64,000 bases of DNA from Culturomica sp. (GTDB lineage Bacteria; Bacteroidota; Bacteroidia; Bacteroidales; Marinifilaceae). The position numbers and the translations under genes were made by a program. Numbering within the stretch: the stretch's first letter is position 1; each line of letters starts with the position of its first letter. Under the pieces are notes generated by a model, which searched no databases, was not told where the DNA came from, and saw only the letters and a list, made by a program, of their open reading frames with translations. The DNA lies in contig JAISVB010000067.1 of assembly GCA_031271755.1 (NCBI GenBank), forward strand, positions 1-64,000, given 5' to 3'. Positions 51,101-59,560 of the stretch are shown here, piece after piece.

Positions 51101-51136
51101 AAACAGAAAAGCGTCCGGAAGGACGCTTTTCTGTTT
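51101..51136. terminator. Bidirectional terminator between gldN and mannose-1-phosphate guanylyltransferase
   Basis: A perfect 16-bp stem (AAACAGAAAAGCGTCC at 51101-51116 and its complement at 51121-51136) with a GGAA tetraloop has A-rich and T-rich flanks on its two sides, so it can serve both converging genes. The stop codon of the minus-strand gene overlaps the right arm. Confidence 0.88.
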
Positions 51137-52199
51137 ATGATAAATGCCTGAGTTGATTCTCGAAGTGCTTTACCTGCTCCTCGTCTTTCCGGTGGCAGAT
51201 CATCAGGTACTCTCCGTGCTCCACAATGATCAGATCTTCCACCCCCTGTATGACCGCCTGTTTGTTTTGAGGCAGGTGTACGATGCAATTCCGGCTCTCC
51301 TTCAACAATACGTTCGAAGAGTTAACGGAATTGTTCTCGCCGTCCTTTTCCCGAAGCAGGTGAAAGGTGTGCCAGGTGCCGACGTCCGACCATCCGAATT
51401 CTCCTTTCAGCACATAGACGTTGGAAGATTTTTCCATGATCCCGAAATCAATGGAGAGGTGAGGGCACTGTCCGTAGATGCTGTTAATAAACTCCTGTTC
51501 TCCGGGGGTATTCAGTTGGGGAGCCGTTTCAAAAAGGAGGTAAAGGTCGTACAGGTGTTTTTTCAGCTCCGCCAGAATATCCCGGGCTTGCCAGATAAAG
51601 ATACCGGCATTCCAGAAAAAATCGCCCGATTCGATAAATTTGGCAGCCAGCGCCATGTCCGGTTTTTCCGTAAACGTTTTTACCGGGCGGATCTTATCCG
51701 CCCCCTTGGACGATCTGGACTGTATGTACCCGTATTGCGTTTCCGGACGGGTCGGGACAATGCCGACCGTGAGCAGTTTTCCCTGTTCCCTGACGAACCG
51801 GATGCCGGTTTCCAGATCTTTCAGGTATGCCTCTTCGCGGGTGATGTAGTGGTCGGAGGGGATCGTTACCAAGATCGCCTCCGGGTTGATGGCGTGTATT
51901 TTGGAGGCGGAATAGGCGACACAGGCGGCTGTGTTCCGGCGCAGCGGTTCCAGCAACAAGTTGCCGCCCGGCAGTTCCGGCAGTTGGTTCCGGGCGATCT
52001 CTTCGTATTCGTAGCCGGTCATCACAAAAATGTGTTCCCGGTCGAAAAGGCGGTTGGCCCGTTCGTAGGTCTGCCGGAGAAAAGATTTACCGGTATGGAA
52101 CACATCGGAAAATTGTTTGGGATGTTCTTTGCTGCTTAAAGGCCAGAACCGGTTGCCGACTCCTCCGGCCAAAATGACGCAATATGTATCGGAGTTCAT
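51135..52199 (-). CDS. Mannose-1-phosphate guanylyltransferase
   Basis: A 354-residue enzyme that makes GDP-mannose from mannose-1-phosphate and GTP. The nucleotide-binding signature VILAGGVGNRFWPLSSKEHPKQF (about residues 8-30), the TFTEKPD block, and FFWNAGIFIWQ (about residues 194-204) match the ManC-type family without the C-terminal isomerase domain. GDP-mannose feeds surface glycans. The minus-strand box TACTTTCG at 52246-52253 is a weak promoter candidate. Confidence 0.9.
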   Translation of the reverse strand: MNSDTYCVILAGGVGNRFWPLSSKEHPKQFSDVFHTGKSFLRQTYERANRLFDREHIFVMTGYEYEEIARNQLPELPGGNLLLEPLRRNTAACVAYSASKIHAINPEAILVTIPSDHYITREEAYLKDLETGIRFVREQGKLLTVGIVPTRPETQYGYIQSRSSKGADKIRPVKTFTEKPDMALAAKFIESGDFFWNAGIFIWQARDILAELKKHLYDLYLLFETAPQLNTPGEQEFINSIYGQCPHLSIDFGIMEKSSNVYVLKGEFGWSDVGTWHTFHLLREKDGENNSVNSSNVLLKESRNCIVHLPQNKQAVIQGVEDLIIVEHGEYLMICHRKDEEQVKHFENQLRHLS

Positions 52200-52342
52200 G
52201 TTTTACTAAAATCTGTGGTTTGTCGGGGGTATCGCTTATTGTCAACGAAAGTAGCAATAAATCCCCGAATATTTCGTATTTTTACCCGGAATTTCGGTAA
52301 ATCCGGAAATAACACGGATGCAAACCCTACGTAAAAACCGGT

Positions 52343-53080
52343 ATGAATTTTTTGTACAGACTGGGAGCCTATTTACTGTTTCTGCGGAGGGCCTTTGCCA
52401 AACCGGTGAAAAGAAAGGTCTATACGGCCGAATTGGTGGCCGAGTTTGAAAAATTAGGGTTCAACTCCATCATTCTGGTAGTGATCATCTCTTTTTTTAT
52501 CGGGGCTGTGTTGACTTTGCAGACGGCCTACAACATGTCCAGTCCGTTGCTGCCCCGCTACCTGATCGGTTACCTGACCCGGGAAACGCTTCTGTTGGAA
52601 TTTTCATCCACCATTGTCAGCCTCATCCTGGCCGGAAAGATCGGCAGCAACATTGCTTCCGAGATCGGCACGATGAAGATCACGGAACAGATCGAGGCTT
52701 TGGAGGCCATGGGGGTCAATTCCGTCTCTTATCTGGTAGGCCCCAAGATCATAGCCGCCTTAGTGATGAATCCCGTTCTCTATATATTCAGCGTATTCAT
52801 CGGTATTCTGGGCGGCCTTTTTTCCGGGTTGCTGAGCGGCGTCGTGAATTTTGAAGATTTTATTTTCGGGCTTCATTTCTCTTTCAACTCCTACTACGTA
52901 ACCTATTCGATCATTAAAACCCTCTTTTTTGCGGTCATTTTTACCTCCATTCCGGCTTTTTACGGATACAACGTACAGGGCGGAGCTTTGGAGGTCGGGA
53001 GAGCCAGTACGAAATCGGTGGTGGAAAGCAGCATTACCATCCTGACGGCCAATTTAATACTAACACAAATTTTGTTGTAA
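52343..53080 (+). CDS. mlaE: MlaE-family ABC transporter permease
   Basis: A 245-residue inner-membrane protein with about five transmembrane helices. The family core is LLLEFSSTIVSLILAGKIGSNIASEIGTMKITEQIEALEAMGVNS (about residues 82-126), which holds the GKIG and EIGTM motifs, followed by PAFYGYNVQGGALEVGRASTKSVV. MlaE permeases act in phospholipid transport between the membranes. The ATP-binding gene follows with a one-base stop/start overlap (TAATG). The gene symbol is by family; no MlaD or MlaC is seen in the window. Confidence 0.9.
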   Translation: MNFLYRLGAYLLFLRRAFAKPVKRKVYTAELVAEFEKLGFNSIILVVIISFFIGAVLTLQTAYNMSSPLLPRYLIGYLTRETLLLEFSSTIVSLILAGKIGSNIASEIGTMKITEQIEALEAMGVNSVSYLVGPKIIAALVMNPVLYIFSVFIGILGGLFSGLLSGVVNFEDFIFGLHFSFNSYYVTYSIIKTLFFAVIFTSIPAFYGYNVQGGALEVGRASTKSVVESSITILTANLILTQILL

Positions 53081-53832
53081 TGATCCGGGTAGAGGGATTA
53101 TATAAATCATTCGAAGAGAAGTCGGTCCTGTTTGATATAAATGCGACCTTCAGAGCCGGTCAGGTGAACATGATCATCGGAAAGAGCGGATCCGGAAAAA
53201 CCGTATTGTTGAAATCCCTGATCGGTTTGCACACGGTGGATCAGGGGCATATCTATTACGGGGACCGGGATATAACCGCTATGGGGAACCGGCAATTGCG
53301 AAAAGTCCGGGAAGAGATCGGCGTGGTATTCCAGGGAGGGGCTTTGTTTGACTCCCTGACGGTTTTAGAGAATGTGCTGTTCCCGCTGAATCTTTATACC
53401 GGGTTTTCCGAAGCGGAAAAAATAGAACGGGCAAGAGCTTGCCTGCAACGGGTAGACCTGCCGGATGCCGATCACTTTTACCCGGCTGAGATCAGCGGGG
53501 GGATGAAGAAGCGGGTGGCCATCGCCCGGGCGATCGTCATGGATCCGAAATACCTTTTCTGCGACGAGCCGAACTCCGGGCTGGATCCCCTGACCTCTAT
53601 CCTGATCGATAACCTGATCAAAGAGATCACGCACGAATACAAAATGACAACGATCGTTAATACGCACGATATGAATTCGGTTTTCGAAATAGGCGAAGAG
53701 ATTATTTTTATCCACGAAGGACGGAAAGAGTGGGGTGGGACGAAAGAGAATGTCGCCCATACGGACAACGCGTATTTGAATGAATTTATTTTCTCTTCCG
53801 CTCTCTATAAAAAGATAAAGAAGTATTTATGA
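53080..53832 (+). CDS. mlaF: MlaF-type ABC transporter ATP-binding protein
   Basis: A 250-residue ATPase. Walker A is GKSGSGKTVLLK (about residues 34-45), the Q-loop is in VVFQGGALFDSLTV, the ABC signature is SGGMKKRVAIARAI and Walker B is YLFCDEPNSGLDP. It powers the MlaE permease encoded just upstream. Its 3' end overlaps the DUF4296 gene by four bases (ATGA), so a tight operon mlaE-mlaF-DUF4296 and a small gene is likely. Confidence 0.93.
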   Translation: MIRVEGLYKSFEEKSVLFDINATFRAGQVNMIIGKSGSGKTVLLKSLIGLHTVDQGHIYYGDRDITAMGNRQLRKVREEIGVVFQGGALFDSLTVLENVLFPLNLYTGFSEAEKIERARACLQRVDLPDADHFYPAEISGGMKKRVAIARAIVMDPKYLFCDEPNSGLDPLTSILIDNLIKEITHEYKMTTIVNTHDMNSVFEIGEEIIFIHEGRKEWGGTKENVAHTDNAYLNEFIFSSALYKKIKKYL

Positions 53833-54662
53833 TACCGGGCAGATATTTGTTCATACTGATTTTACTGTTGACTTTCGGTTGCAAGCGTTCCGGGGTATCA
53901 TTGAACGAACAGCAATTTACGAATTTGCTGATCGACATACACGTATTGGACGGAACACTTGCGACCGGCATGCTCCACGGATCGAATTCGGAGCTCAGGA
54001 ATTACGAATATTACAACGCAGTGTTTGCCAGGTACGGCATCGACCGGGCGGATTTTGATTCCTGCATGCGTTATTACTCCGCCCGGACGGCGCAATTCTC
54101 CAAAATGTACGACCGGATCGTCGACAGCCTGAGTAAGCGGCTGACACAGGAGGATCGGGTTTTGAACGAATTGAGGGTGAACGACTCCATCAACTATTTT
54201 CCGCGGCTCGACACCATTGTTTTGGACACGGTCGATCCGGTGCAGGTGTTTGTCATAGACAGCATTGTTCCGGGAGAGTACCGCTTCTCCGTATCCATTC
54301 AATTCGATACCCTGGATATGGGCAAAGAGAACCGGATCACGGCCTGGTTTTTGTCGGAAGACGGAGCCGATACGTTGAAAGTGAGAAAGGTCAAAGTCTA
54401 TTCGGATACCCTGGTGCGGAAGTACTCCTGGACACAGTATGCAGATTCGCTGTATACCCGGTTGGAGATCCGGATACCCGACTGCGACAATGCCGCCCAG
54501 TTGAAAAAACAGAAAAAACGGAGAGGGCGGATCTGGGGGGCTGCGTTGACCCGGCCTTACATCTCCCGGAAGACGGAGGAGCGGTTAAAGGGTATCCTGC
54601 AACGAACCCGGCAGTCGGGCGGATCGCTGGAACGAACCCGACAGGAAATTCTCCGGAAATGA
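53829..54662 (+). CDS. DUF4296 lipoprotein
   Basis: A 277-residue lipoprotein with lipobox TFGC (about residues 15-18). The N-terminal DUF4296 helical region (LNEQQFTNLLIDIHVLDGTLATGM, RYGIDRADFDSCMRYYSA, about residues 25-95) is complete, followed by a beta-rich C-terminal part and a basic tail rich in K/R. The function is unknown. Its coupling to mlaF by a 4-base overlap suggests envelope lipid homeostasis, an inference. The next ORF overlaps its end by 4 bases. Confidence 0.8.
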   Translation: MIPGRYLFILILLLTFGCKRSGVSLNEQQFTNLLIDIHVLDGTLATGMLHGSNSELRNYEYYNAVFARYGIDRADFDSCMRYYSARTAQFSKMYDRIVDSLSKRLTQEDRVLNELRVNDSINYFPRLDTIVLDTVDPVQVFVIDSIVPGEYRFSVSIQFDTLDMGKENRITAWFLSEDGADTLKVRKVKVYSDTLVRKYSWTQYADSLYTRLEIRIPDCDNAAQLKKQKKRRGRIWGAALTRPYISRKTEERLKGILQRTRQSGGSLERTRQEILRK

Positions 54663-54991
54663 GAAAAGTCGGGGCACACTACATCTATCTGCCGGGATTT
54701 CCGCTGGTAAAGAATGGTTACGCCGTTCTGAACGGCCCGGTTGTAACGGACGTGGTGGAAACCGGCGGCATTGTCCGGGAACTGCCGGCGCTGGAGTTTT
54801 ACGGAGGGATGCTGGTCGCTTCGGAATTGGCCGGGAAAGAGGGTTCCTTTGCAGCGGGAGAACCGTTACTTCCCCGCATGGATGCGCTTTACAAAGCCCT
54901 GCATGCCACCACGAACGGTTTGGCGATCCTGGAAGGAGCCGACCTGCAAACCCTGACTGGGCGTCCCGGCATGAAAATAAGATTCTTGTAA
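54659..54991 (+). CDS. Small protein resembling amidohydrolase ends without the barrel
   Basis: A 110-residue protein. The first 53 residues (KVGAHYIYLPGFPLVKNGY, VVETGGIVRELPALEFYGGMLV) resemble the N-terminal beta-sandwich of Bacteroidales amidohydrolases that normally lie beside DUF4296. The end (ALHATTNGLAILEGADLQTLTGRPGMK) resembles their C-terminal segment. The metal-binding NxHxH region and the whole TIM barrel expected between them are absent. It is read as a contracted gene that cannot be a hydrolase, but it is open and coupled (ATGA) to DUF4296. The relationship rests on recall of the family and would need a profile search. Confidence 0.5.
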   Translation: MRKVGAHYIYLPGFPLVKNGYAVLNGPVVTDVVETGGIVRELPALEFYGGMLVASELAGKEGSFAAGEPLLPRMDALYKALHATTNGLAILEGADLQTLTGRPGMKIRFL

Positions 54992-55203
54992 ATACAGAAG
55001 CCTCTTTTGGCTTCCGAAAACAGCGGGCTTTATTCGGTGCATACACACTCACGCCGGTGCCCGACGGATCCGGCATCATCGTCAAACGCACGCTCCTGCT
55101 GCATTCCGGACAGTACGTTCCGGAAGAATATGCCGATTTTAAGGCCTTTATCGAGGCGGTCGCGGAAGCCGATCGTGCCGGAATTGTCCTGAAAATAAAT
55201 TGA
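54991..55203 (+). pseudogene. Remnant of the C-terminus of a DUF3857 transglutaminase-like protein
   Basis: In the 339-base gap before gpmI, one frame encodes about 70 residues. The most telling stretches are ASFGFRKQRALFGAYTL, GIIVKRTLLLHSGQYVPEEY and DFKAFIEAVAEADRAGIVLK, followed by TGA at 55201-55203. The final pattern resembles the end of Bacteroidales DUF3857 proteins, which carry Y-P-E-E-Y and F-x-x-F-I-E blocks just before the stop. The rest of the expected protein (several hundred residues) is missing and there is no suitable start codon, so this is treated as a fragment. The frame stays open upstream through the preceding small gene, which may be chance. Confidence 0.5.
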
Positions 55204-55206
55204 GGG

Positions 55207-55237
55207 TCTGAAATTTACGGGAAATTGTTTACCTTTG
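55207..55237 (+). promoter_or_regulatory. Putative gpmI promoter
   Basis: TACCTTTG (55230-55237) matches the -7 box, and TCTG (55207-55210), one mismatch from TTTG, lies 19 bases upstream. The ATG is 93 bases downstream, through an A-rich leader. Apart from this and the DUF3857 fragment, nothing else is seen in the 54992-55330 gap. Confidence 0.45.
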
Positions 55238-55330
55238 CCGTCGGAATTATGTAGACGGAGAATTTACCATAAAACAATAGTATACAATCAGTTATCAAAC
55301 AACTGATTCTAAAAATCGAAATAAAAACGT

Positions 55331-56854
55331 ATGAAGAAAGCGTTGTTGATGATATTGGACGGCTGGGGGATCGGCAGGGCCGACAGTTCCAATGTGATTT
55401 ACAGTACCCCGACCCCGTTTATCACTGGGTTGTTGGAGCGGTACCCCCATGCCAAACTGTTTACCAGCGGTGAAAGTGTGGGATTGCCCGAGGGGCAGAT
55501 GGGAAATTCGGAGGTCGGGCACCTGAACATCGGGGCCGGGCGGGTGGTGATGCAGGATCTGGTCAGGATCAATAAAGCCTGCCGCGAAAACACCTTGTCG
55601 CAAAATCCAGAGATCGTAAAGGCTTTTACTTACGCCAAAGAGCGCAACAAGCAGGTGCATTTTATGGGATTGGTTTCCGACGGAGGGGTGCACAGTTCGC
55701 TGGAACACTTGAAAAAATTGTGCGATATCTCCAAAGTATACAGCATTGAAAAGACCTTTATCCATTGCTTCATGGACGGAAGGGATACCGATCCCAAAAG
55801 CGGATTGGGCTTTATCCGCGACCTGAAGGCGCATTTGAATACTTCCGCCGGGCGGATCGCTTCCGTGGTGGGGCGTTTTTACGCCATGGACCGGGACAAC
55901 CGCTGGGAGCGGATCAAAGAGGCGTATGACCTGCTGGTGCACGGCAAAGGAGTGGAGGCCCAACAGGTGGAAGCGGCCATACAACAATCCTACAACGAAG
56001 GTGTCACCGATGAATTTATCAAACCGATCGTACACGTGACGCGCGACGGCAAGCCGGTGGCCGTGATAGAGCCGGAGGATGTGGTGATCTTTTTCAACTA
56101 CCGCAACGATCGCGCCAAGGAGTTGACCATTGCCTTGACCCAGAAGGATATGCCGGAATACGGGATGAAAACCTTGCCGCTCTATTACTGCACGATGACC
56201 CCGTACGATGCGACCTTTAAAGGGCTACACATCCTGTTTGACAAAGAAAATGTGGAAAATACACTGGGCGAAGTGGTGAGCCGGACCGGGTTGAAGCAAC
56301 TGCGGATTGCGGAAACGGAAAAGTACGCACACGTAACCTTCTTCTTTAACGGCGGGCGCGAAGCGCAATTCGAAGGCGAGGAGCGGATACTGGTGCCTTC
56401 CCCCAAAGTTACCACCTACGACCTGAAGCCGGAGATGTCGGCTCCGGAGGTGGCGGACCGGTTGGCGGAACAGTTGAATGCCCGGACAGCGGATTTTGTT
56501 TGCCTGAACTTTGCCAACGGAGACATGGTGGGGCATACGGGGGTTTACCCGGCTATCCGGAAAGCGGTGGAAACGGTAGACGCCTGTGTGGAAAAAGTGG
56601 TGACGGCAGCCCGGGCCAACGGATACGATGTGTTGATCATTGCCGACCACGGCAATGCGGATTATGCCGTGAACGAGGACGGTTCCCCCAATACGGCGCA
56701 CTCCCTGAATCCGGTACCCTGTATATGGGTGACGGACGAAAAGGGGAAAAAATTGCGGGACGGGGTGTTGGCGGATGTGGCGCCGACCCTGTTGCAGATC
56801 ATGGGTATTCCACAACCGGCGGACATGACCGGAAAAAGCCTGATAGAAGCGTAA
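55331..56854 (+). CDS. gpmI: 2,3-bisphosphoglycerate-independent phosphoglycerate mutase
   Basis: A 507-residue glycolytic enzyme that interconverts 3- and 2-phosphoglycerate. The metal site begins in MILDGWGIG, the phosphoserine nucleophile is in [15 protein letters not shown] (about residues 58-72), and the second metal site is in [21 protein letters not shown] (about residues 438-458). Length and order fit the family. Confidence 0.96.
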   Translation: MKKALLMILDGWGIGRADSSNVIYSTPTPFITGLLERYPHAKLFTSGESVGLPEGQMGNSEVGHLNIGAGRVVMQDLVRINKACRENTLSQNPEIVKAFTYAKERNKQVHFMGLVSDGGVHSSLEHLKKLCDISKVYSIEKTFIHCFMDGRDTDPKSGLGFIRDLKAHLNTSAGRIASVVGRFYAMDRDNRWERIKEAYDLLVHGKGVEAQQVEAAIQQSYNEGVTDEFIKPIVHVTRDGKPVAVIEPEDVVIFFNYRNDRAKELTIALTQKDMPEYGMKTLPLYYCTMTPYDATFKGLHILFDKENVENTLGEVVSRTGLKQLRIAETEKYAHVTFFFNGGREAQFEGEERILVPSPKVTTYDLKPEMSAPEVADRLAEQLNARTADFVCLNFANGDMVGHTGVYPAIRKAVETVDACVEKVVTAARANGYDVLIIADHGNADYAVNEDGSPNTAHSLNPVPCIWVTDEKGKKLRDGVLADVAPTLLQIMGIPQPADMTGKSLIEA

Positions 56855-56867
56855 AGCGCAGCGGGGT

Positions 56868-57449
56868 ATGGTACAGATAGGGGAGGTGCTGGTCAGCTTT
56901 GATATTCTGGAGAAAAAATTTTGCTGCGACCTGGCGGCCTGCAAGGGGGCTTGTTGCATAGAGGGGGATTACGGCGCTCCGTTGGAGGAGGAGGAGATCG
57001 AAGCGCTCCGGCAGGAGTACGGACACATTACCGCCTACATGAAACCCGGCGGGATCCGCTCGGTGGAGGAGCAGGGACTGGCGGTCAAAGATTGCGACAA
57101 CGAATGGGGCACCCCGCTCATCGACGGAAAGGAGTGCGCTTTTACCATCGAAGAGAACGGAAACTGCTGGTGCGCCATCGAGAAAGCCTGGTCGGAGGGG
57201 AAAAGCCGTTTCCGGAAACCCATCTCCTGCCACCTCTATCCCATCCGGATCGCTCGTTACGTCAGTTTCGAGGCGTTGAATTACCACCAGTGGGACGTAT
57301 GCCGGGGAGCGCTCCTGAAAGGCCGGGAAGCCGGGATCCCGCTCTACCGTTTCCTGAAAGATGCGTTGGTTACCCGTTACGGGGAGGAGTGGTACGCCGA
57401 ATTGGAGGTGGCGGCTGCCGAATACGAAGCCGGGCGATTGGTGGAGTAG
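56868..57449 (+). CDS. DUF3109 family cysteine-rich protein
   Basis: A 193-residue protein of an uncharacterised family common in Bacteroidota. Conserved cysteines occur in FCCDLAACKGACC (about residues 18-30), CDNEW, GKECAFT, NCWCAIE, ISCHLYPI and WDVCRGA. They suggest a zinc or iron-sulfur site, comparable to YkgJ-like proteins. The 13-base gap after gpmI suggests co-transcription. The activity is unknown. Confidence 0.83.
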   Translation: MVQIGEVLVSFDILEKKFCCDLAACKGACCIEGDYGAPLEEEEIEALRQEYGHITAYMKPGGIRSVEEQGLAVKDCDNEWGTPLIDGKECAFTIEENGNCWCAIEKAWSEGKSRFRKPISCHLYPIRIARYVSFEALNYHQWDVCRGALLKGREAGIPLYRFLKDALVTRYGEEWYAELEVAAAEYEAGRLVE

Positions 57450-57499
57450 GGAGAAAGCGCCGGGAAGTGCCGATGAGGGTCAATATTTTGGGTAAAAAG

Positions 57500-57530
57500 T
57501 TGTCCGGAACGGAAAATGTGCCTATATTTG
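57500..57530 (+). promoter_or_regulatory. Promoter of tRNA-His
   Basis: TTG (57500-57502) and TATATTTG (57523-57530) are 20 bases apart, a good match to the Bacteroidota consensus, and end 19 bases before the tRNA gene. Confidence 0.6.
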
Positions 57531-57549
57531 CAGCGCTAAAAGCAAAACG

Positions 57550-57623
57550 GTAGATGTAGCTCAGTCGGTTAGAGCGTTGGAGTGTGGTTCCAGAGGTCGT
57601 CGGTTCGAGCCCGATCTTCTACC
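57550..57623 (+). tRNA. tRNA-His (anticodon GTG)
   Basis: The fold is complete. The acceptor arm GTAGATG (57550-57556) pairs with CTTCTAC (57616-57622), the D-arm is GCTC...GAGC, and the anticodon arm TTGGA-loop-TCCAG has loop GTGTGGT, giving anticodon GTG. The T-arm GTCGG and CCGAT closes on TTCGAGC. G at 57549 can serve as G-1 and C at 57623 as position 73, both typical of tRNA-His. CCA is not encoded. One T-T mismatch is present in the acceptor stem at its sixth pair. Confidence 0.88.
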
Positions 57624-57642
57624 CCTCAGATTAAAACCACCG

Positions 57643-57672
57643 AATGCAGTCGATCCGTCGGCTGCATTTTTT
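57643..57672 (+). terminator. Terminator after tRNA-His
   Basis: AATGCAGTCGA (57643-57653) pairs with TCGGCTGCATT (57658-57668) over 11 positions with one G-U pair and a TCCG loop, followed by T residues. It lies 20 bases after the tRNA and just before the omega-amidase-like gene. Confidence 0.75.
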
Positions 57673-57684
57673 ATTGTAAACATC

Positions 57685-58473
57685 ATGCGGATCACATTGG
57701 TACAATCCTCTCTCTGTTGGGGAGATGTGGAAGGGAACTTGGCTGCTTTCGACCCCAAAATAACCCAAATAGCCGGCAGCGATCTGATCTTGTTGCCGGA
57801 GATGTTTGCTTCGGGCAGCATCCTGTTGAAAAATGAGGAGGGAGAAACCCGGCGGGAGATCGAAAGAACCGCGGCCTGCTACGAAAAGATCCGGGAACGG
57901 ATGGGGGAATGGGCGCGGCAGACGGGAGCGTTGGTCATCGGTTCGACCGTATATGGGAAGGGTGAAAAGTTTTACAACCGGATGATCGCTGCTTTCCCCG
58001 GCGGAACATACGGTTTTTACGATAAAAGGCACGGTTTCAGCATGGCCGGCGAAAACAGGTTTATTACCGCAGGCCAGCGGCAGACCGTGTTGGAATTCCG
58101 GGGAGTAAAGATCGCTCTTTTTATCTGTTACGACCTTCGTTTCCCGGTCTGGAGCCGGAATACCCAAGGGTACGATCTGGCTGTTTATGCAGCGAACTGG
58201 CCGGCTTCCCGCCGGGAGGCGTGGAACATTTTACTCCGGGCCCGGGCGGTGGAAAATCAGTGTTATGTGGCGGGGGTGAATTGCGTTGGCCGGGATCCCG
58301 GCGGGAATGTATACAGTGGGGATTCCGTATTGCTGAACGCTAAAGGAGAGATCGTTGTTGCCTGTCCGACAGAAGAAGAATCCCTTGTAACCGGAGAACT
58401 CTCCCCGGATGAACTGGACTCATTCCGGAAAAAATTCCCGGTATTGGCCGACCGGGATCATTTTCTGTTATAG
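57685..58473 (+). CDS. Nitrilase-family amidase (omega-amidase-like)
   Basis: A 262-residue carbon-nitrogen hydrolase. The Glu-Lys-Cys triad is visible in LLPEMFASG (about residue 39), YDKRHGF and ALFICYDLRFPVW. The C-terminal ASRREAWNILLRARAVENQCYVAGVN fits the YafV/omega-amidase group, which hydrolyses 2-oxoglutaramate and similar amides. The start ATG 57685 is used because the frame further upstream overlaps the tRNA and terminator. It lies only 12 bases behind the tRNA-His terminator, so its promoter is unclear. Confidence 0.87.
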   Translation: MRITLVQSSLCWGDVEGNLAAFDPKITQIAGSDLILLPEMFASGSILLKNEEGETRREIERTAACYEKIRERMGEWARQTGALVIGSTVYGKGEKFYNRMIAAFPGGTYGFYDKRHGFSMAGENRFITAGQRQTVLEFRGVKIALFICYDLRFPVWSRNTQGYDLAVYAANWPASRREAWNILLRARAVENQCYVAGVNCVGRDPGGNVYSGDSVLLNAKGEIVVACPTEEESLVTGELSPDELDSFRKKFPVLADRDHFLL

Positions 58474-58587
58474 GATGCTCCCCCTCCGCTTTGTTCCGCC
58501 CTCGCTTCGGCTTTCGCAAATCGACAAACCTTTGCTTGCCACCTTCTGGCAACGCATCTCCCTTTCGCGATCAAGTTCAATCACCTC

Positions 58588-59541
58588 CTAAAACACCTGT
58601 TTCAGGATGGTGCGGATGTTATCGGCTTTTCCCATGGTGTAGTAGTGGATGGCGGGCGCCCCTTTTTGCAGGAGTTCCCGGCTTTGGCGGATACACCACT
58701 CCGTGCCGGCCCGGTAGATCGATTCGTTGTCTTTGCAGGTTCGAAGCTCTTTCATCAACTCTTCCGGCAGGTCGATGCTGAATGCCCGGGGCAGCATTTC
58801 GATGTGTGTCCGGGTCGATATCGGTTTCAGACCGGGGATGATGGGCACGGTGATCCCCGCCGCCCGGCACCGGTCGACAAAGCTGAAAAACTTCCGGTTG
58901 TCGAAAAACATCTGGGTCACAATGTAAGCGGCGCCGGCGTCTACTTTTGTTTTCAGGTTGAGGATGTCGGTTTCGCGGTTGGGGGCTTCGAAATGTTTTT
59001 CGGGATACCCGGCCACGCCGATGCAGAAGTTGGTGGGTACCGCGCCGGTGATGTTTTCGTCTAAATAGAGGCCGCGATTCATGTTGCAGATCTGCTCCAC
59101 CAATTGGGAACTGTATTTGTGTCCGTCCGGTTCCGGCTGGAAGTACTTCTGGCCGGGAACGGCGTCCCCCCGGAGGGCTACGACGTTCTGGATGTCCAAA
59201 AAGTTCAGGTCGATCAGGTCGTTTTCCAATTTGTAGCGGGAAGCGCCCCCGCAGATCAGGTGGGGTACTACTTCTACCGGAAACCGCTTCATGATGGCGG
59301 CGGCAATGGCCACCGACCCCGGCCGTTTGTTCACGGTGATCTTTTCAAAAGTGCCGTCCGGTTTGGGCCGGTACTCCGTTTCGTCGCGGTGGCAGGTGAT
59401 GTTGATAAAAGGCGGTTCGAACTCCATCAGGGGCTGGATGGAGTTGTACAGTTTGGTGATGTCGCTCCCTTTGAGCGGGGGCACCAGTTCAAAAGAGGCG
59501 AAAGGAGCGGTTTCCCGGTTAAGAATATCGATGATTTTCAT
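58588..59541 (-). CDS. metF: Methylenetetrahydrofolate reductase
   Basis: A 317-residue enzyme that makes 5-methyltetrahydrofolate. PFASFELVPP (about residue 13), NITCHRDETEY, PHLICGGAS, NVVALRGDAV and the FAD/folate-site blocks AYIVTQMFFDN and PGLKPI are all present. It supplies MetH, encoded 19 bases upstream on the same strand. ATG 59541 gives a conserved N-terminus; an earlier frame start overlaps the metH 3' end. The 114-base gap to the omega-amidase gene holds no recognisable signal. Confidence 0.95.
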   Translation of the reverse strand: MKIIDILNRETAPFASFELVPPLKGSDITKLYNSIQPLMEFEPPFINITCHRDETEYRPKPDGTFEKITVNKRPGSVAIAAAIMKRFPVEVVPHLICGGASRYKLENDLIDLNFLDIQNVVALRGDAVPGQKYFQPEPDGHKYSSQLVEQICNMNRGLYLDENITGAVPTNFCIGVAGYPEKHFEAPNRETDILNLKTKVDAGAAYIVTQMFFDNRKFFSFVDRCRAAGITVPIIPGLKPISTRTHIEMLPRAFSIDLPEELMKELRTCKDNESIYRAGTEWCIRQSRELLQKGAPAIHYYTMGKADNIRTILKQVF

Positions 59542-59560
59542 GTACTTACAAATAGATGAT

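Noticed and set aside
58474-58587. 114-base gap between the omega-amidase-like gene and metF
   Set aside because: No terminator, repeat or gene could be supported there.
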